Below are positions 57,283 to 64,000 of a DNA stretch of 64,000 nt, piece after piece. Origin of the DNA: Sphingorhabdus sp. EL138 (GTDB lineage: Bacteria > Pseudomonadota > Alphaproteobacteria > Sphingomonadales > Sphingomonadaceae); contig NZ_CAMCWY010000010.1 of assembly GCF_945882965.1 (NCBI RefSeq), positions 23,966 through 87,965 of the forward strand, in the 5' to 3' direction. Position numbers and translations under genes: made by a program. The notes beneath the pieces were generated by a model that did not search any database, was not told the origin of the DNA, and was given only the letters and a program-made list of their open reading frames with translations. Position 1 is the stretch's first letter; every line of letters starts with the position of its first letter.

Positions 57283-58055
57283 CGACTTGCTTTCGTAAAC
57301 AAGTCATAGAAATTGTCTGAAGTTTGCTGCGCAAGGGTTTCTGCCGCGACGTCACGTAACTGCGCCACAAAGCGCGCGGTATCGGCTACAAAGGCTGGCT
57401 CACCGGTTCTGCCGCGATGCGGTATAGGCGCCAGAAACGGGGCATCGGTTTCCACCAGCAATCGATCTGCGGGTAACCATTTGGCCACATCTTGAAGGTC
57501 TTTGGCGTTCTTAAACGTTACGATACCCGACAGCGAGATATACAGACCCAAATCCAAGGCAATCCGCGCAAATTCGGCACTGGCCGTAAAGCAATGAATA
57601 ACGCCGGTAAACGCCCCTTCCCGCATTTCTTCGGTCAGTATCGCCGCCGTATCGGCCTCGGCATCGCGGGTATGGATGATGATCGGTAGGCTCGTTGTGC
57701 GCGATGCCTTTATATGCTCGCGAAAGCCAGTGCATTGCTGTGCCCGGTCGCTTTTGTCGTAATGATAATCGAGGCCTGTCTCGCCAATGGCGACAACACG
57801 CGGATGTGCAGATTTTGCAACGAGTTTCGCGCAATCCATGCCGATATGCTGGTCGGCCTCATGTGGGTGAATTCCGACGGACGCCCACACATCCTTTTCT
57901 TGTTCGGCAAGGCAAATAACCTCATCCCACTCGCGCTCTCGCGTCGAAATGTTGAGCATGGCTGTCACACCGCTGTCCCGCGCTCGTGCAAGTATATCGG
58001 CCTCTCGTTCAATCAAGCCTTTGTAATTGAGGTGGCAGTGGGAATCGACGAACAT
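57279..58055 (-). CDS. TatD-family metal-dependent deoxyribonuclease
   Basis: A 258-residue amidohydrolase-fold enzyme. Metal ligands are 'FVDSHCHLNYKGL', 'VAIGETGLDYHYDKSDRAQQ', 'PIIIHTRDAEADTAAIL', 'TGVIHCFTASAEFARIALD' and 'LLVETDAPFLAPIPHRG'. It is likely a 3'-5' exonuclease or a general nuclease in DNA repair or turnover. Start overlaps the metG stop by one base; this gene commonly follows metG. Confidence 0.94.
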   Translation of the reverse strand: MFVDSHCHLNYKGLIEREADILARARDSGVTAMLNISTREREWDEVICLAEQEKDVWASVGIHPHEADQHIGMDCAKLVAKSAHPRVVAIGETGLDYHYDKSDRAQQCTGFREHIKASRTTSLPIIIHTRDAEADTAAILTEEMREGAFTGVIHCFTASAEFARIALDLGLYISLSGIVTFKNAKDLQDVAKWLPADRLLVETDAPFLAPIPHRGRTGEPAFVADTARFVAQLRDVAAETLAQQTSDNFYDLFTKASR

Positions 58056-59623
58056 CAGGCGCTAGCCCCCTGCTCCGCCGGCAATTCAAGCCGCGGAAAC
58101 AGGCCTATAGGCTGAGCAATTTGGAAACCGCCTTCGGCCAGCGGCGAATACCAATGCGACCCTGCATGGCCAAAATTACGCACATCGCGTGGCACACCCA
58201 TTTGATCGAGCAGTTTAATGGCTGACCCCGGAATGATTGGCTGCACAGCTATCGCCAACTGCGCGATGCAGATGAATAACGTCGCCAATACCGTCTCCAT
58301 CCGCGCGGGATCGGTTTTCTTGAGCGCCCAAGGTGCCTGCACGTCGACATAGGCGTTGCATGCAAACACCGCCTGCATCCAAGCTTCCAAAGCTTGAGAC
58401 ATGGCAAGTTCTTCAAAATGCGCCGGAATATGAAACGAAACAGCATTGCCGACCAATTCGAGCAAGGCTTGGTCATCGCCATGATGGTCGTGTATCCTAG
58501 GAAGATAGCCTTCGCAGTTTTTGAATATCAGCGACAATGTCCGCTGCGCCAAATTGCCAAAGCTGTTTGCCAAATCAGCATTTACCCGTGTCACAATGGC
58601 TTCTGGGCTATAGCTACCATCCTGTCCAAAGCTGACTTCGCGCAGCAGGAAATAGCGCAATGCATCTACGCCAAAGAGCTGCGCTAGCTCCATCGGGTCG
58701 ACGACATTGCCCAAGGATTTCGACATTTTCTCCCCGCGCGACAGTAAAAAGCCATGGCCGAACACCATTTTGGGCAAGGGTAAGCGTGCCGACATCAGGA
58801 ATGCGGGCCAATATACGGTGTGGAACCTGACAATGTCCTTGCCAATGATATGGACGCTCGCTGGCCAAAATTTGCGCCATTCTTCGGTGTCATCGGGAAA
58901 GCCAATGGCGGAGATATAGGCAGTCAGCGCATCAAGCCAGACATACATGACATGGTTCTCGCTGCCCGGAACCTTTACCCCCCAGTCAAAGCTGGTGCGG
59001 GAGACGGACAAGTCTTTCAATCCGCCTTCGACAAATTTGATGGTTTCGTTCTTGCGGCTGTCGGGGCGCATAAAACCCGGGTTCGCAGCGTAATATTCCA
59101 ACAATGGCTGCTCATATTTGGAGAGTCGGAAAAACCAGCTTTCTTCAACTGTCCATTCAACTGGCGTGCCTTGGGGCGACAGCTTTTGTCCCCCTTCCCC
59201 ATCGGTTAGCTCGCCTTCGTCATAATAAGCTTCGTCGCGGACAGAGTACCAGCCCTCGTAGCGGTCCAGATAGAGATCGCCATTGGCCTCAAGCCGTTTC
59301 CAGATCGCCTGGCTCGCTATGTGATGACTATCGGCTGTCGTTCGGCAAAAATGGTCAAATGAAATATCAAGTGTTGTGCACATATTCTTGAAATAGGATG
59401 ACATTTCATCCGCAAGATCGCGAGTCGCCTTGCCCAGCCCGCGTGCCGTCTGGTCCATTTTTAGGCCATGTTCGTCCGTGCCAGTGACGAAACAGACTTC
59501 GCGGCCATTCAACCGCTGAAAACGTGCAATCGCATCTGTGGCAATTGCCTCATAGGCGTGGCCGATATGCGGCTTTCCATTGGGATAAGCGATTGCGGTG
59601 GTGATGTAGAAAGGTTCGGACAT
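58055..59623 (-). CDS. metG: Methionyl-tRNA synthetase
   Basis: A 522-residue class I synthetase. The HIGH motif is in 'AYPNGKPHIGHAYEAIA', the editing/CP region has 'CFVTGTDEHGLKMDQTARGL' and the KMSKS loop is 'LSRGEKMSKSLGNVVDPMEL'. The anticodon domain has 'ANSFGNLAQRTLSLIFKNC'. No C-terminal tRNA-binding (EMAP-like) extension. It belongs to the short form typical of alphaproteobacteria. It is the third gene of the tmk-holB-metG-tatD cluster, 18 bases after holB. Confidence 0.97.
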   Translation of the reverse strand: MSEPFYITTAIAYPNGKPHIGHAYEAIATDAIARFQRLNGREVCFVTGTDEHGLKMDQTARGLGKATRDLADEMSSYFKNMCTTLDISFDHFCRTTADSHHIASQAIWKRLEANGDLYLDRYEGWYSVRDEAYYDEGELTDGEGGQKLSPQGTPVEWTVEESWFFRLSKYEQPLLEYYAANPGFMRPDSRKNETIKFVEGGLKDLSVSRTSFDWGVKVPGSENHVMYVWLDALTAYISAIGFPDDTEEWRKFWPASVHIIGKDIVRFHTVYWPAFLMSARLPLPKMVFGHGFLLSRGEKMSKSLGNVVDPMELAQLFGVDALRYFLLREVSFGQDGSYSPEAIVTRVNADLANSFGNLAQRTLSLIFKNCEGYLPRIHDHHGDDQALLELVGNAVSFHIPAHFEELAMSQALEAWMQAVFACNAYVDVQAPWALKKTDPARMETVLATLFICIAQLAIAVQPIIPGSAIKLLDQMGVPRDVRNFGHAGSHWYSPLAEGGFQIAQPIGLFPRLELPAEQGASA

Positions 59624-59641
59624 GGAAACTCTTAATAATGG

Positions 59642-60607
59642 CTATGTGCGCGCTGTATGCGCTTGAAACGATGCCAGCAAGCTTGCCATTTGAAACACGA
59701 CGCTTTGTTTGTCCAAACTTAAGGCAATAGCCCGCGCGGCAAGTCCGCTTGCGGCCTCCCAAGCCGCGACACCGTTGCGCACCTGCGTGGCATCAAGCTT
59801 GCGTGTGTATTCGGCGATCAGGGACGGCGCACGGCGCAAGAAAGCCTCATAACGCGGCTGCGCAGCCTTTAACGACAGCCTGTCTGCCAAGCCATTGCGC
59901 AGTGCATTGTCGCGGTCGCCCGTGCGCAGTATCGACGTCATGGCATCCTCAATCTCCTTCAGGTCAAGACCAAGAAAATCAAGCGCTTGCCCCGGTGTGC
60001 CATTGCCCAAGCGAATAAGGGCTTCAACCTCGTCCGCACTGACCTCCGGCACCGCGCGGTGCAACACATTGGCCATGTCGGCGTCACTCAATGCCTCAAA
60101 CCGAAGGATCTGGCAACGCGACTGAATTGTCGGCAGCAATCGGTCACAGGCATGGCTGATGAGGAAGAAAAAGGTGCCAACCGGCGGTTCTTCTAATGAC
60201 TTGAGCAAGGCGTTGGCCCCGCCCCGCTCCAAGTCGTCCGCAGCATCAATGATGATCGCGCGTCTGTTGCTTAAACCGGGTCGGGTGGTCAGCGACTGCT
60301 GAAGCCCACGGATTTGATCGACGGTGATGCTGCGCTTGAACTCGGTAACATCATCAATGTCTTCATCCTCCTTCAACGCCTCTTTTGGTAGCCGTTTGAC
60401 GGACAGAATATCGGGATGCGACCCGCGCGTTATCATGCTGGCATAGGCATTTTCCGGATCAACCAGCATGGCCGCAGCCCTGAGTGCAAAGGCAGACTTT
60501 CCGATTCCCCGTGGCCCAGATAATATCCAGCCATGGTGGATCTTATTACTGTCACACGCCGTCGCAAACTGTCGCCACGCTTTATCATGTCCTACATAAT
60601 CTTTCAT
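59642..60607 (-). CDS. holB: DNA polymerase III subunit delta'
   Basis: A 321-residue clamp-loader AAA+ subunit. Walker A 'SGPRGIGKSAFALRAA', sensor and SRC motifs ('GGANALLKSLEEPPVGTFFF' and 'LLPTIQSRCQILRFEALSDA') are visible. The C-terminal part is the helical collar domain. In other bacteria delta' is the rigid stator of the sliding-clamp loader. It overlaps tmk by four bases (ATGA), as in many bacteria. Confidence 0.94.
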   Translation of the reverse strand: MKDYVGHDKAWRQFATACDSNKIHHGWILSGPRGIGKSAFALRAAAMLVDPENAYASMITRGSHPDILSVKRLPKEALKEDEDIDDVTEFKRSITVDQIRGLQQSLTTRPGLSNRRAIIIDAADDLERGGANALLKSLEEPPVGTFFFLISHACDRLLPTIQSRCQILRFEALSDADMANVLHRAVPEVSADEVEALIRLGNGTPGQALDFLGLDLKEIEDAMTSILRTGDRDNALRNGLADRLSLKAAQPRYEAFLRRAPSLIAEYTRKLDATQVRNGVAAWEAASGLAARAIALSLDKQSVVFQMASLLASFQAHTART

Positions 60608-61251
60608 GCAGGTTCCAACAGGTCAGCAATTTCGGCCAATAACCGCGCGGTTACCTCGTCCGCCGCACCCGAGGCATCGACAAGCCGCACGCGCGGTTCA
60701 CGCTCGGCAAAGCTCACAAAGGCGATATCTACGTCCGAATGGAAATTCTCTGTACGGCCCTGAATTCGATCGGGCTGGTTCTGGTCACGCGCTGCCGCGC
60801 GGCTTGCTGCCTCTTTGGTGTTGAGTCGCAGCACAAGGGTTCGGTCGGGCAACATGCCATGGCTGCCAATCTGGTGCAGCGTCATGATGTCGGCATCGGA
60901 CAGGCCGGAGCCCGCACCTTGATAGGCCCGACTGCTGTCGATAAAGCGGTCGGAAATGACCCATTTTCCGCTGGCCAAGGCTGGCTCGATAAGTCGGTCA
61001 ACATGGTCGCTGCGCGCGGCGGCGAACAGCAATGCCTCGGCGCGGGGTATCCACCGTTCTGCGCTTCCACCAAGGACCAACTGCCGGATGGTTTCCGCGC
61101 CTTCGGTTCCACCCGGTTCGCGGGTTATGATTACCTCATATCCATATTGTGTGATGAACGCGGCAAGCGCAGCAACCTGAGTCGACTTGCCAACCCCCTC
61201 GCCGCCTTCAATAGTTATAAAACGCCCGCGTGCGGTCACAGGCGCACGCAT
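60604..61251 (-). CDS. tmk: Thymidylate kinase
   Basis: A 215-residue P-loop kinase making dTDP. P-loop 'FITIEGGEGVGKSTQVAALA', the 'TREPGGTEGAETIRQLVLG' DR(E/P) region, 'VISDRFIDSSRAYQGAGSGL' and the lid 'AASRAAARDQNQPDRIQG' mark a bacterial Tmk. First gene of the tmk-holB-metG-tatD-protease cluster. The 151 bases upstream to mltB may carry the promoter. Confidence 0.96.
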   Translation of the reverse strand: MRAPVTARGRFITIEGGEGVGKSTQVAALAAFITQYGYEVIITREPGGTEGAETIRQLVLGGSAERWIPRAEALLFAAARSDHVDRLIEPALASGKWVISDRFIDSSRAYQGAGSGLSDADIMTLHQIGSHGMLPDRTLVLRLNTKEAASRAAARDQNQPDRIQGRTENFHSDVDIAFVSFAEREPRVRLVDASGAADEVTARLLAEIADLLEPA

Positions 61252-61402
61252 ATAGGTTGGCTCGTTAAGTTGTCCGCAGTATCAGGCATAGGTTCTTCTG
61301 TTCCATCATCGAATATCGCAAATGGCATAGCCGCCACCGTTAGGAAACCGATAAGCGAATTTATCAGCAGCGTATAGCGGGCAGCGCGATGAACGCCAAA
61401 AC

Positions 61403-62473
61403 CTAGTTCCGCAATTCGTCCGCCAACAATCCGACCGATAGCGCATAGAAATTCGAACAATTATAGTCGAGTATAACGCGATAATTCCCGCCGAGAAGAT
61501 AGGCGGTATTGCCCACGCCATCGGGTTCAATCAATGTCGCCATCATATTGTCATTTGGCCAAAAGCTCCGCTGCGGTGATATACCCAATTGCCGCCATTC
61601 GGCGATTGTCCGCCATTGGCTGTGCCGTGCAAAGACGCGGGGGCATCGCGGCGACGTCATAAGCGAGCGCATGATGCCCCGATTAACTGACTCAGGCACA
61701 TTGACCGCAAATCCCCAATCCTCACCACGCCGCCAACCCGCATTGACGAAATAATTGGCGATGGAGGTCATGGCATCGACTTCGCTGCGCCAAATATCGG
61801 CAAAGCCGTCACCATCGCCATCGCGCGCAAGCCGCAAATATACCGACGGCAGAAATTGTGGCTTACCCAGCGCCCCGGCCCAGCTTCCGGTAATCGCATA
61901 TTGCGGCACGCCCTTGTCAATCATCTTCAGCGCCGCGATCAACTCGCCTTCAAACAATGCACGTCGGCGCCCTTCATACGCCAAGGAGGCCAAGGCTTCG
62001 GGTGCGTTGAAATTGCCGGTGACGGAACCATAATTGGTCTCATGCCCGTAAATGGCGATCATGATTTCTTCAGGTACGCCGGTTTCATCTTCAATCCGCT
62101 GGAGCAACGGGCGAAGCTCCGCATATTTGGCGCGGCCCCTGCTGATGCGTTCTGCATCGACATGGCGCGCTTTATAAGGCGCAAAGTTGGGCACGGGCGC
62201 GCTGGACGCACCTTCGGGCTGCTGCCGGTCAAGCCGGACGACGCGATCATTATAGGTAATCGACGGCAGCACGCGGTCCAGCGTTGCTGGCGTCACCCGC
62301 TCCAGCAGAGCGCGTTGCCGCACGGCCGCCAGATAGGACCGGAAACCGGCCTCCTGCGCTTCTGTGCCCAGTGCTGAGCCTGTGCCAATATCCTGCGCCA
62401 GACAATTCGGGCCGAGCACCGAAGCACTCACGCACATTGCCATCGTCATCACAATTTTACGGTAATAGCGCAC
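61403..62473 (-). CDS. Lytic murein transglycosylase, MltB/SltB family
   Basis: A 356-residue secreted enzyme with a signal peptide ending near residue 27 ('CVSASVLGPNCLAQ'). The catalytic Glu lies in 'MIAIYGHETNYGSVTGNFNA'. It is followed by 'TGSWAGALGKPQFLPSVYLR' and 'DGDGDGFADIWRSEVDAMTS', the family's hallmark, and the C-terminal 'GVGNTAYLLGGNYRVILDYN'. It cleaves peptidoglycan with 1,6-anhydro product formation. A Cys is in the signal region but no clean lipobox is present. A short intergenic region of 151 bases precedes tmk. A genomic neighbour such as rlpA or dacA, often seen between them in sphingomonads, is absent. Confidence 0.92.
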   Translation of the reverse strand: MRYYRKIVMTMAMCVSASVLGPNCLAQDIGTGSALGTEAQEAGFRSYLAAVRQRALLERVTPATLDRVLPSITYNDRVVRLDRQQPEGASSAPVPNFAPYKARHVDAERISRGRAKYAELRPLLQRIEDETGVPEEIMIAIYGHETNYGSVTGNFNAPEALASLAYEGRRRALFEGELIAALKMIDKGVPQYAITGSWAGALGKPQFLPSVYLRLARDGDGDGFADIWRSEVDAMTSIANYFVNAGWRRGEDWGFAVNVPESVNRGIMRSLMTSPRCPRVFARHSQWRTIAEWRQLGISPQRSFWPNDNMMATLIEPDGVGNTAYLLGGNYRVILDYNCSNFYALSVGLLADELRN

Positions 62474-62635
62474 TGAGCTCCCTTATGTTCGACCGGGACA
62501 TAGTGCCACAGACAATACAGGCTGTGAAATGCTTTGGTCTTGCCGAACAGCCATTTCATCGCGTGGCTTGGCCAAGGAACATATCATCTAAGCTTGCCAA
62601 CGCAAAGCGCACTAGCTAGGGGACGCATCGTAAGC

Positions 62636-62725
62636 GGACAGGTGGCCGAGTGGTTTAAGGCAACGGTCTTGAAAACCGTCGTGGGTGGAAGCTCACCGTG
62701 GGTTCGAATCCCACCCTGTCCGCCA
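62636..62725 (+). tRNA. tRNA-Ser (TGA)
   Basis: A 90-base class II tRNA. Acceptor stem GGACAGG/CCTGTCC, D-arm GGCCGAGTGGTTTAAGGC, anticodon loop CTTGAAA (TGA), long variable arm and T-arm GGTTCGAATCC, with CCA encoded. The DNA downstream carries decayed mobile and accessory fragments, so this tRNA could be an integration site. No second copy of its 3' end is visible in the window. Confidence 0.97.
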
Positions 62726-63233
62726 ATATGCGTTGCTTTAATTGAATAAAATTTCCAACAAGCTCCCCGTTACCATAAGCGCTCCCTGATAGGAGCTGGC
62801 TTAAATGGGCCACTGCTTCGCGGTTTTCTGGCTAGGCTGAAGGGCCACACCCTATTCCAGCGCCGCACTTTGATCCGTGATCAAGATATCGCCCCACCCC
62901 CCGGGAGGGGGGAGGGCCGAGCGCGGCGTAACTGTCACGGGTTAGACCCGCACAAAATTTTTTGCATTTTTGCAGGATAACTTAACGCCAACCTTGGTTT
63001 TGCCAGGAATAGGCCTCCGTCATTTTCGCAGCCGCGGATCGTGCAAACACCAATGCTTGCTTCCTGGCGCAAGTCGAATGGTTAATCTGGATGAGTGCGC
63101 AATCAGCAAAGCAACTCCAGATCGCATAAGACTTTGCCATGCGTTTGCAGGTCTCGGCATTCGGCCCAAGCAGCTTTACCGGGCCCCTCAGTGGAGCCCG
63201 GCCACTGTGATGTCAGGCGCCCCCTTGGGCCAC
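62726..63233. other. Gene-free accessory region after tRNA-Ser
   Basis: No coding frame with convincing composition. A C-run/G-run stretch at about 62893-62918 forms a strong GC hairpin and could end tRNA transcription. CCGGGC/GCCCGG arms flank 63178-63200. Nothing else is recognised; open frames here have no family resemblance. Confidence 0.4.
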
Positions 63234-63450
63234 TCACCCAATCACAGTTATATCGGTATAGGCCAACGCGGGCGGCGTGGTTGAGCTCAGCAGTGCGATC
63301 TGCACGGCCGCAGCAGAGCCTGTTCCGTCAGCATCGTAGTAAAGAATGCCCGTGGTCGTGTTGTAAATCAGGCGATCCGTTGCGTCCCCTGCGGTCGTAA
63401 AGCCAGCACCCGAACGGAACGCATCCTGAGTGAGATCGCCCAGGGTATCT
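63234..63450 (-). pseudogene. RTX/hemolysin-type calcium-binding protein, C-terminal fragment
   Basis: The minus strand encodes 'TLGDLTQDAFRSGAGFTTAG', 'DATDRLIYNTTTGILYYDAD' and 'GTGSAAAVQIALLSSTTPPA' followed by 'LAYTDITVIG' and TGA at 63234-63236. This is the typical C-terminal secretion-signal end of RTX or serralysin-type exoproteins ('ATDRIIYN...YYDADGxG'). Nothing of the Gly-Asp-rich nonapeptide repeats remains upstream within the open stretch, so only about 70 residues persist. Such proteins normally leave through type I secretion. Remnant of an accessory gene. Confidence 0.65.
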
Positions 63451-63499
63451 GGTCTGCATTTGGGGCGATCGTCCCCTTCCTGCTATTCCGCACCGAGAG

Positions 63500-63713
63500 T
63501 TAGTGCATATCCATCTCCAGCGCCATACTTGACCGTAGGTTGAGCGTGACGGAACCGAATGGCGTCCATGGAAGTGCCTCAGATGCCGGTGCCGGTGAAC
63601 TGTTACGAATTTTGCCTGTTATCCATTCCAAAACCCCTTCACGATCTAAAGTGACAGTTGTTTTGGATGGCGAAGGGATCAGATTACGGGCTAACTCCCG
63701 TGAAACTCTTTCA
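63500..63713 (-). pseudogene. Unrecognised coding remnant
   Basis: An open stretch of about 70 codons without an obvious start ('HERVSRELARNLIPSPSK', 'TTVTLDREGVLEWITGKIRN', 'EALPWTPFGSVTLNLRSSMA') ends at a TAA at 63500-63502. Composition looks protein-like, but I do not recognise the family. It lies between the RTX fragment and the IS3 OrfA fragment, so it is probably another truncated accessory gene. Confidence 0.3.
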
Positions 63714-63857
63714 TGTTAACTGCCAAGGGCGGGCCGCAAAAAGCCCAAAATCATCGAAAGTTAATGTCGCTTTCTGCGCAGATATCGCGGCCGCGTTTGA
63801 TCATGATCTCGTCGCAGATGAAATTGGCTCCTGCTTCGAAATCACGCTCCAGATACC

Positions 63858-64000
63858 TCATTCGTCGTCGCCCCCATCCGCGATCATGCTTTTTTTGAGC
63901 AGACGGTTCTCAAGCGTCAGGTCGGCCACACATTCCTTCAAAGCGCGGGCTTCGCGGCGCAGATCCTGCACCTCGCCGCTGGTCGCGGCACGGGCAGTGT
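63858..64000 (-). mobile_element. IS3-family transposase OrfA, C-terminal fragment (runs off window)
   Basis: The minus strand reads '...REARALKECVADLTLENR' then 'LLKKSMIADGGDDE' and a stop at 63858-63860. This leucine-zipper end ('LTLENRLLKKSM') is characteristic of OrfA in IS3-family elements. OrfB should follow in the -1 frame (typically beginning 'MRYxASEK'), but here the overlapping ATG continues 'MRYLERDFEAGANFICDEIM' and stops after 36 codons, so the downstream part of the element is replaced or decayed. The 5' part lies beyond the window. Confidence 0.7.

Noticed and set aside
61236..61460. Minus-strand frame between mltB and tmk with one hydrophobic segment
   Set aside because: It overlaps both the end of mltB and the start of tmk, has no ribosome site and no recognised family.
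62893..62918. G-run/C-run stretch considered as a quadruplex or regulatory site
   Set aside because: Too short and without context; a plain GC hairpin after the tRNA is sufficient.

Overview
The window is chromosomal DNA from an alphaproteobacterium of the order Sphingomonadales (a Sphingopyxis/Sphingorhabdus-like sphingomonad is my best guess). Pointers are a single-polypeptide tandem Hfq, the bifunctional IspDF, TrmFO, pyruvate dehydrogenase E1-beta carrying its own lipoyl domain, the dusB-ntrBC-ntrYX-hfq-hflX-mazG order, and a REP-like intergenic repeat that I recall from sphingomonads. No rRNA, CRISPR array, intact prophage or replication origin was seen.

Layout. 0-2.5 kb: end of a rhomboid-family gene, then a minus-strand cluster of small membrane-anchored envelope/stress-type proteins. 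2.7-6.9 kb: eno, ftsB, pdhA, pdhB. 7-11 kb: an isoprenoid-synthase-like protein, a broken EF-hand gene, trmFO, nnrD, a YhhN-family gene and an inverted repeat. 11.2-19.5 kb: gyrA, an SDR, a secreted TPR-like protein, an Lrp regulator, two tRNA genes, and a glycosyltransferase paired with an LpxH-like phosphoesterase. 19.6-38.5 kb: the most distinctive region. It holds a secreted type I phosphodiesterase, the remnant of a TonB-dependent receptor, a pseudogene, a large lipoprotein, an intact TonB-dependent receptor and a complete type II secretion operon gspC-D-E-F-G-H-I-J-K-L-M-N-O. A four-heptamer PhoB-box-like array lies directly before gspC, and weaker matches precede the lipoprotein. I infer a phosphate-responsive surface nutrient-acquisition and secretion locus. 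38.5-43.5 kb: a lipoprotein, an M28-peptidase remnant, ettA, and a coupled operon sbtA / PII-like sbtB / beta-carbonic anhydrase / PNPOx-like flavoprotein, which looks like a bicarbonate-uptake module. 43.5-62.5 kb: lipA, ratA/coq10-like, cinA, ispDF, dusB, ntrBC, ntrYX, tandem hfq, hflX, mazG, an aspartic protease, tatD, metG, holB, tmk and mltB. 62.6-64 kb: tRNA-Ser followed by decayed accessory DNA (an RTX C-terminal fragment, an unrecognised coding remnant and an IS3-family OrfA fragment), probably the edge of a mobile or plastic region.

Several small genes are broken: the DUF4170-type gene (frameshift), the EF-hand gene (two frameshifts), the TonB-receptor fragment (frameshift), a small secreted protein (in-frame amber) and an internally deleted M28 peptidase. 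The roughly 55 larger genes read cleanly. This suggests real decay of dispensable genes more than a high error rate, but read-level support cannot be judged from the sequence alone.
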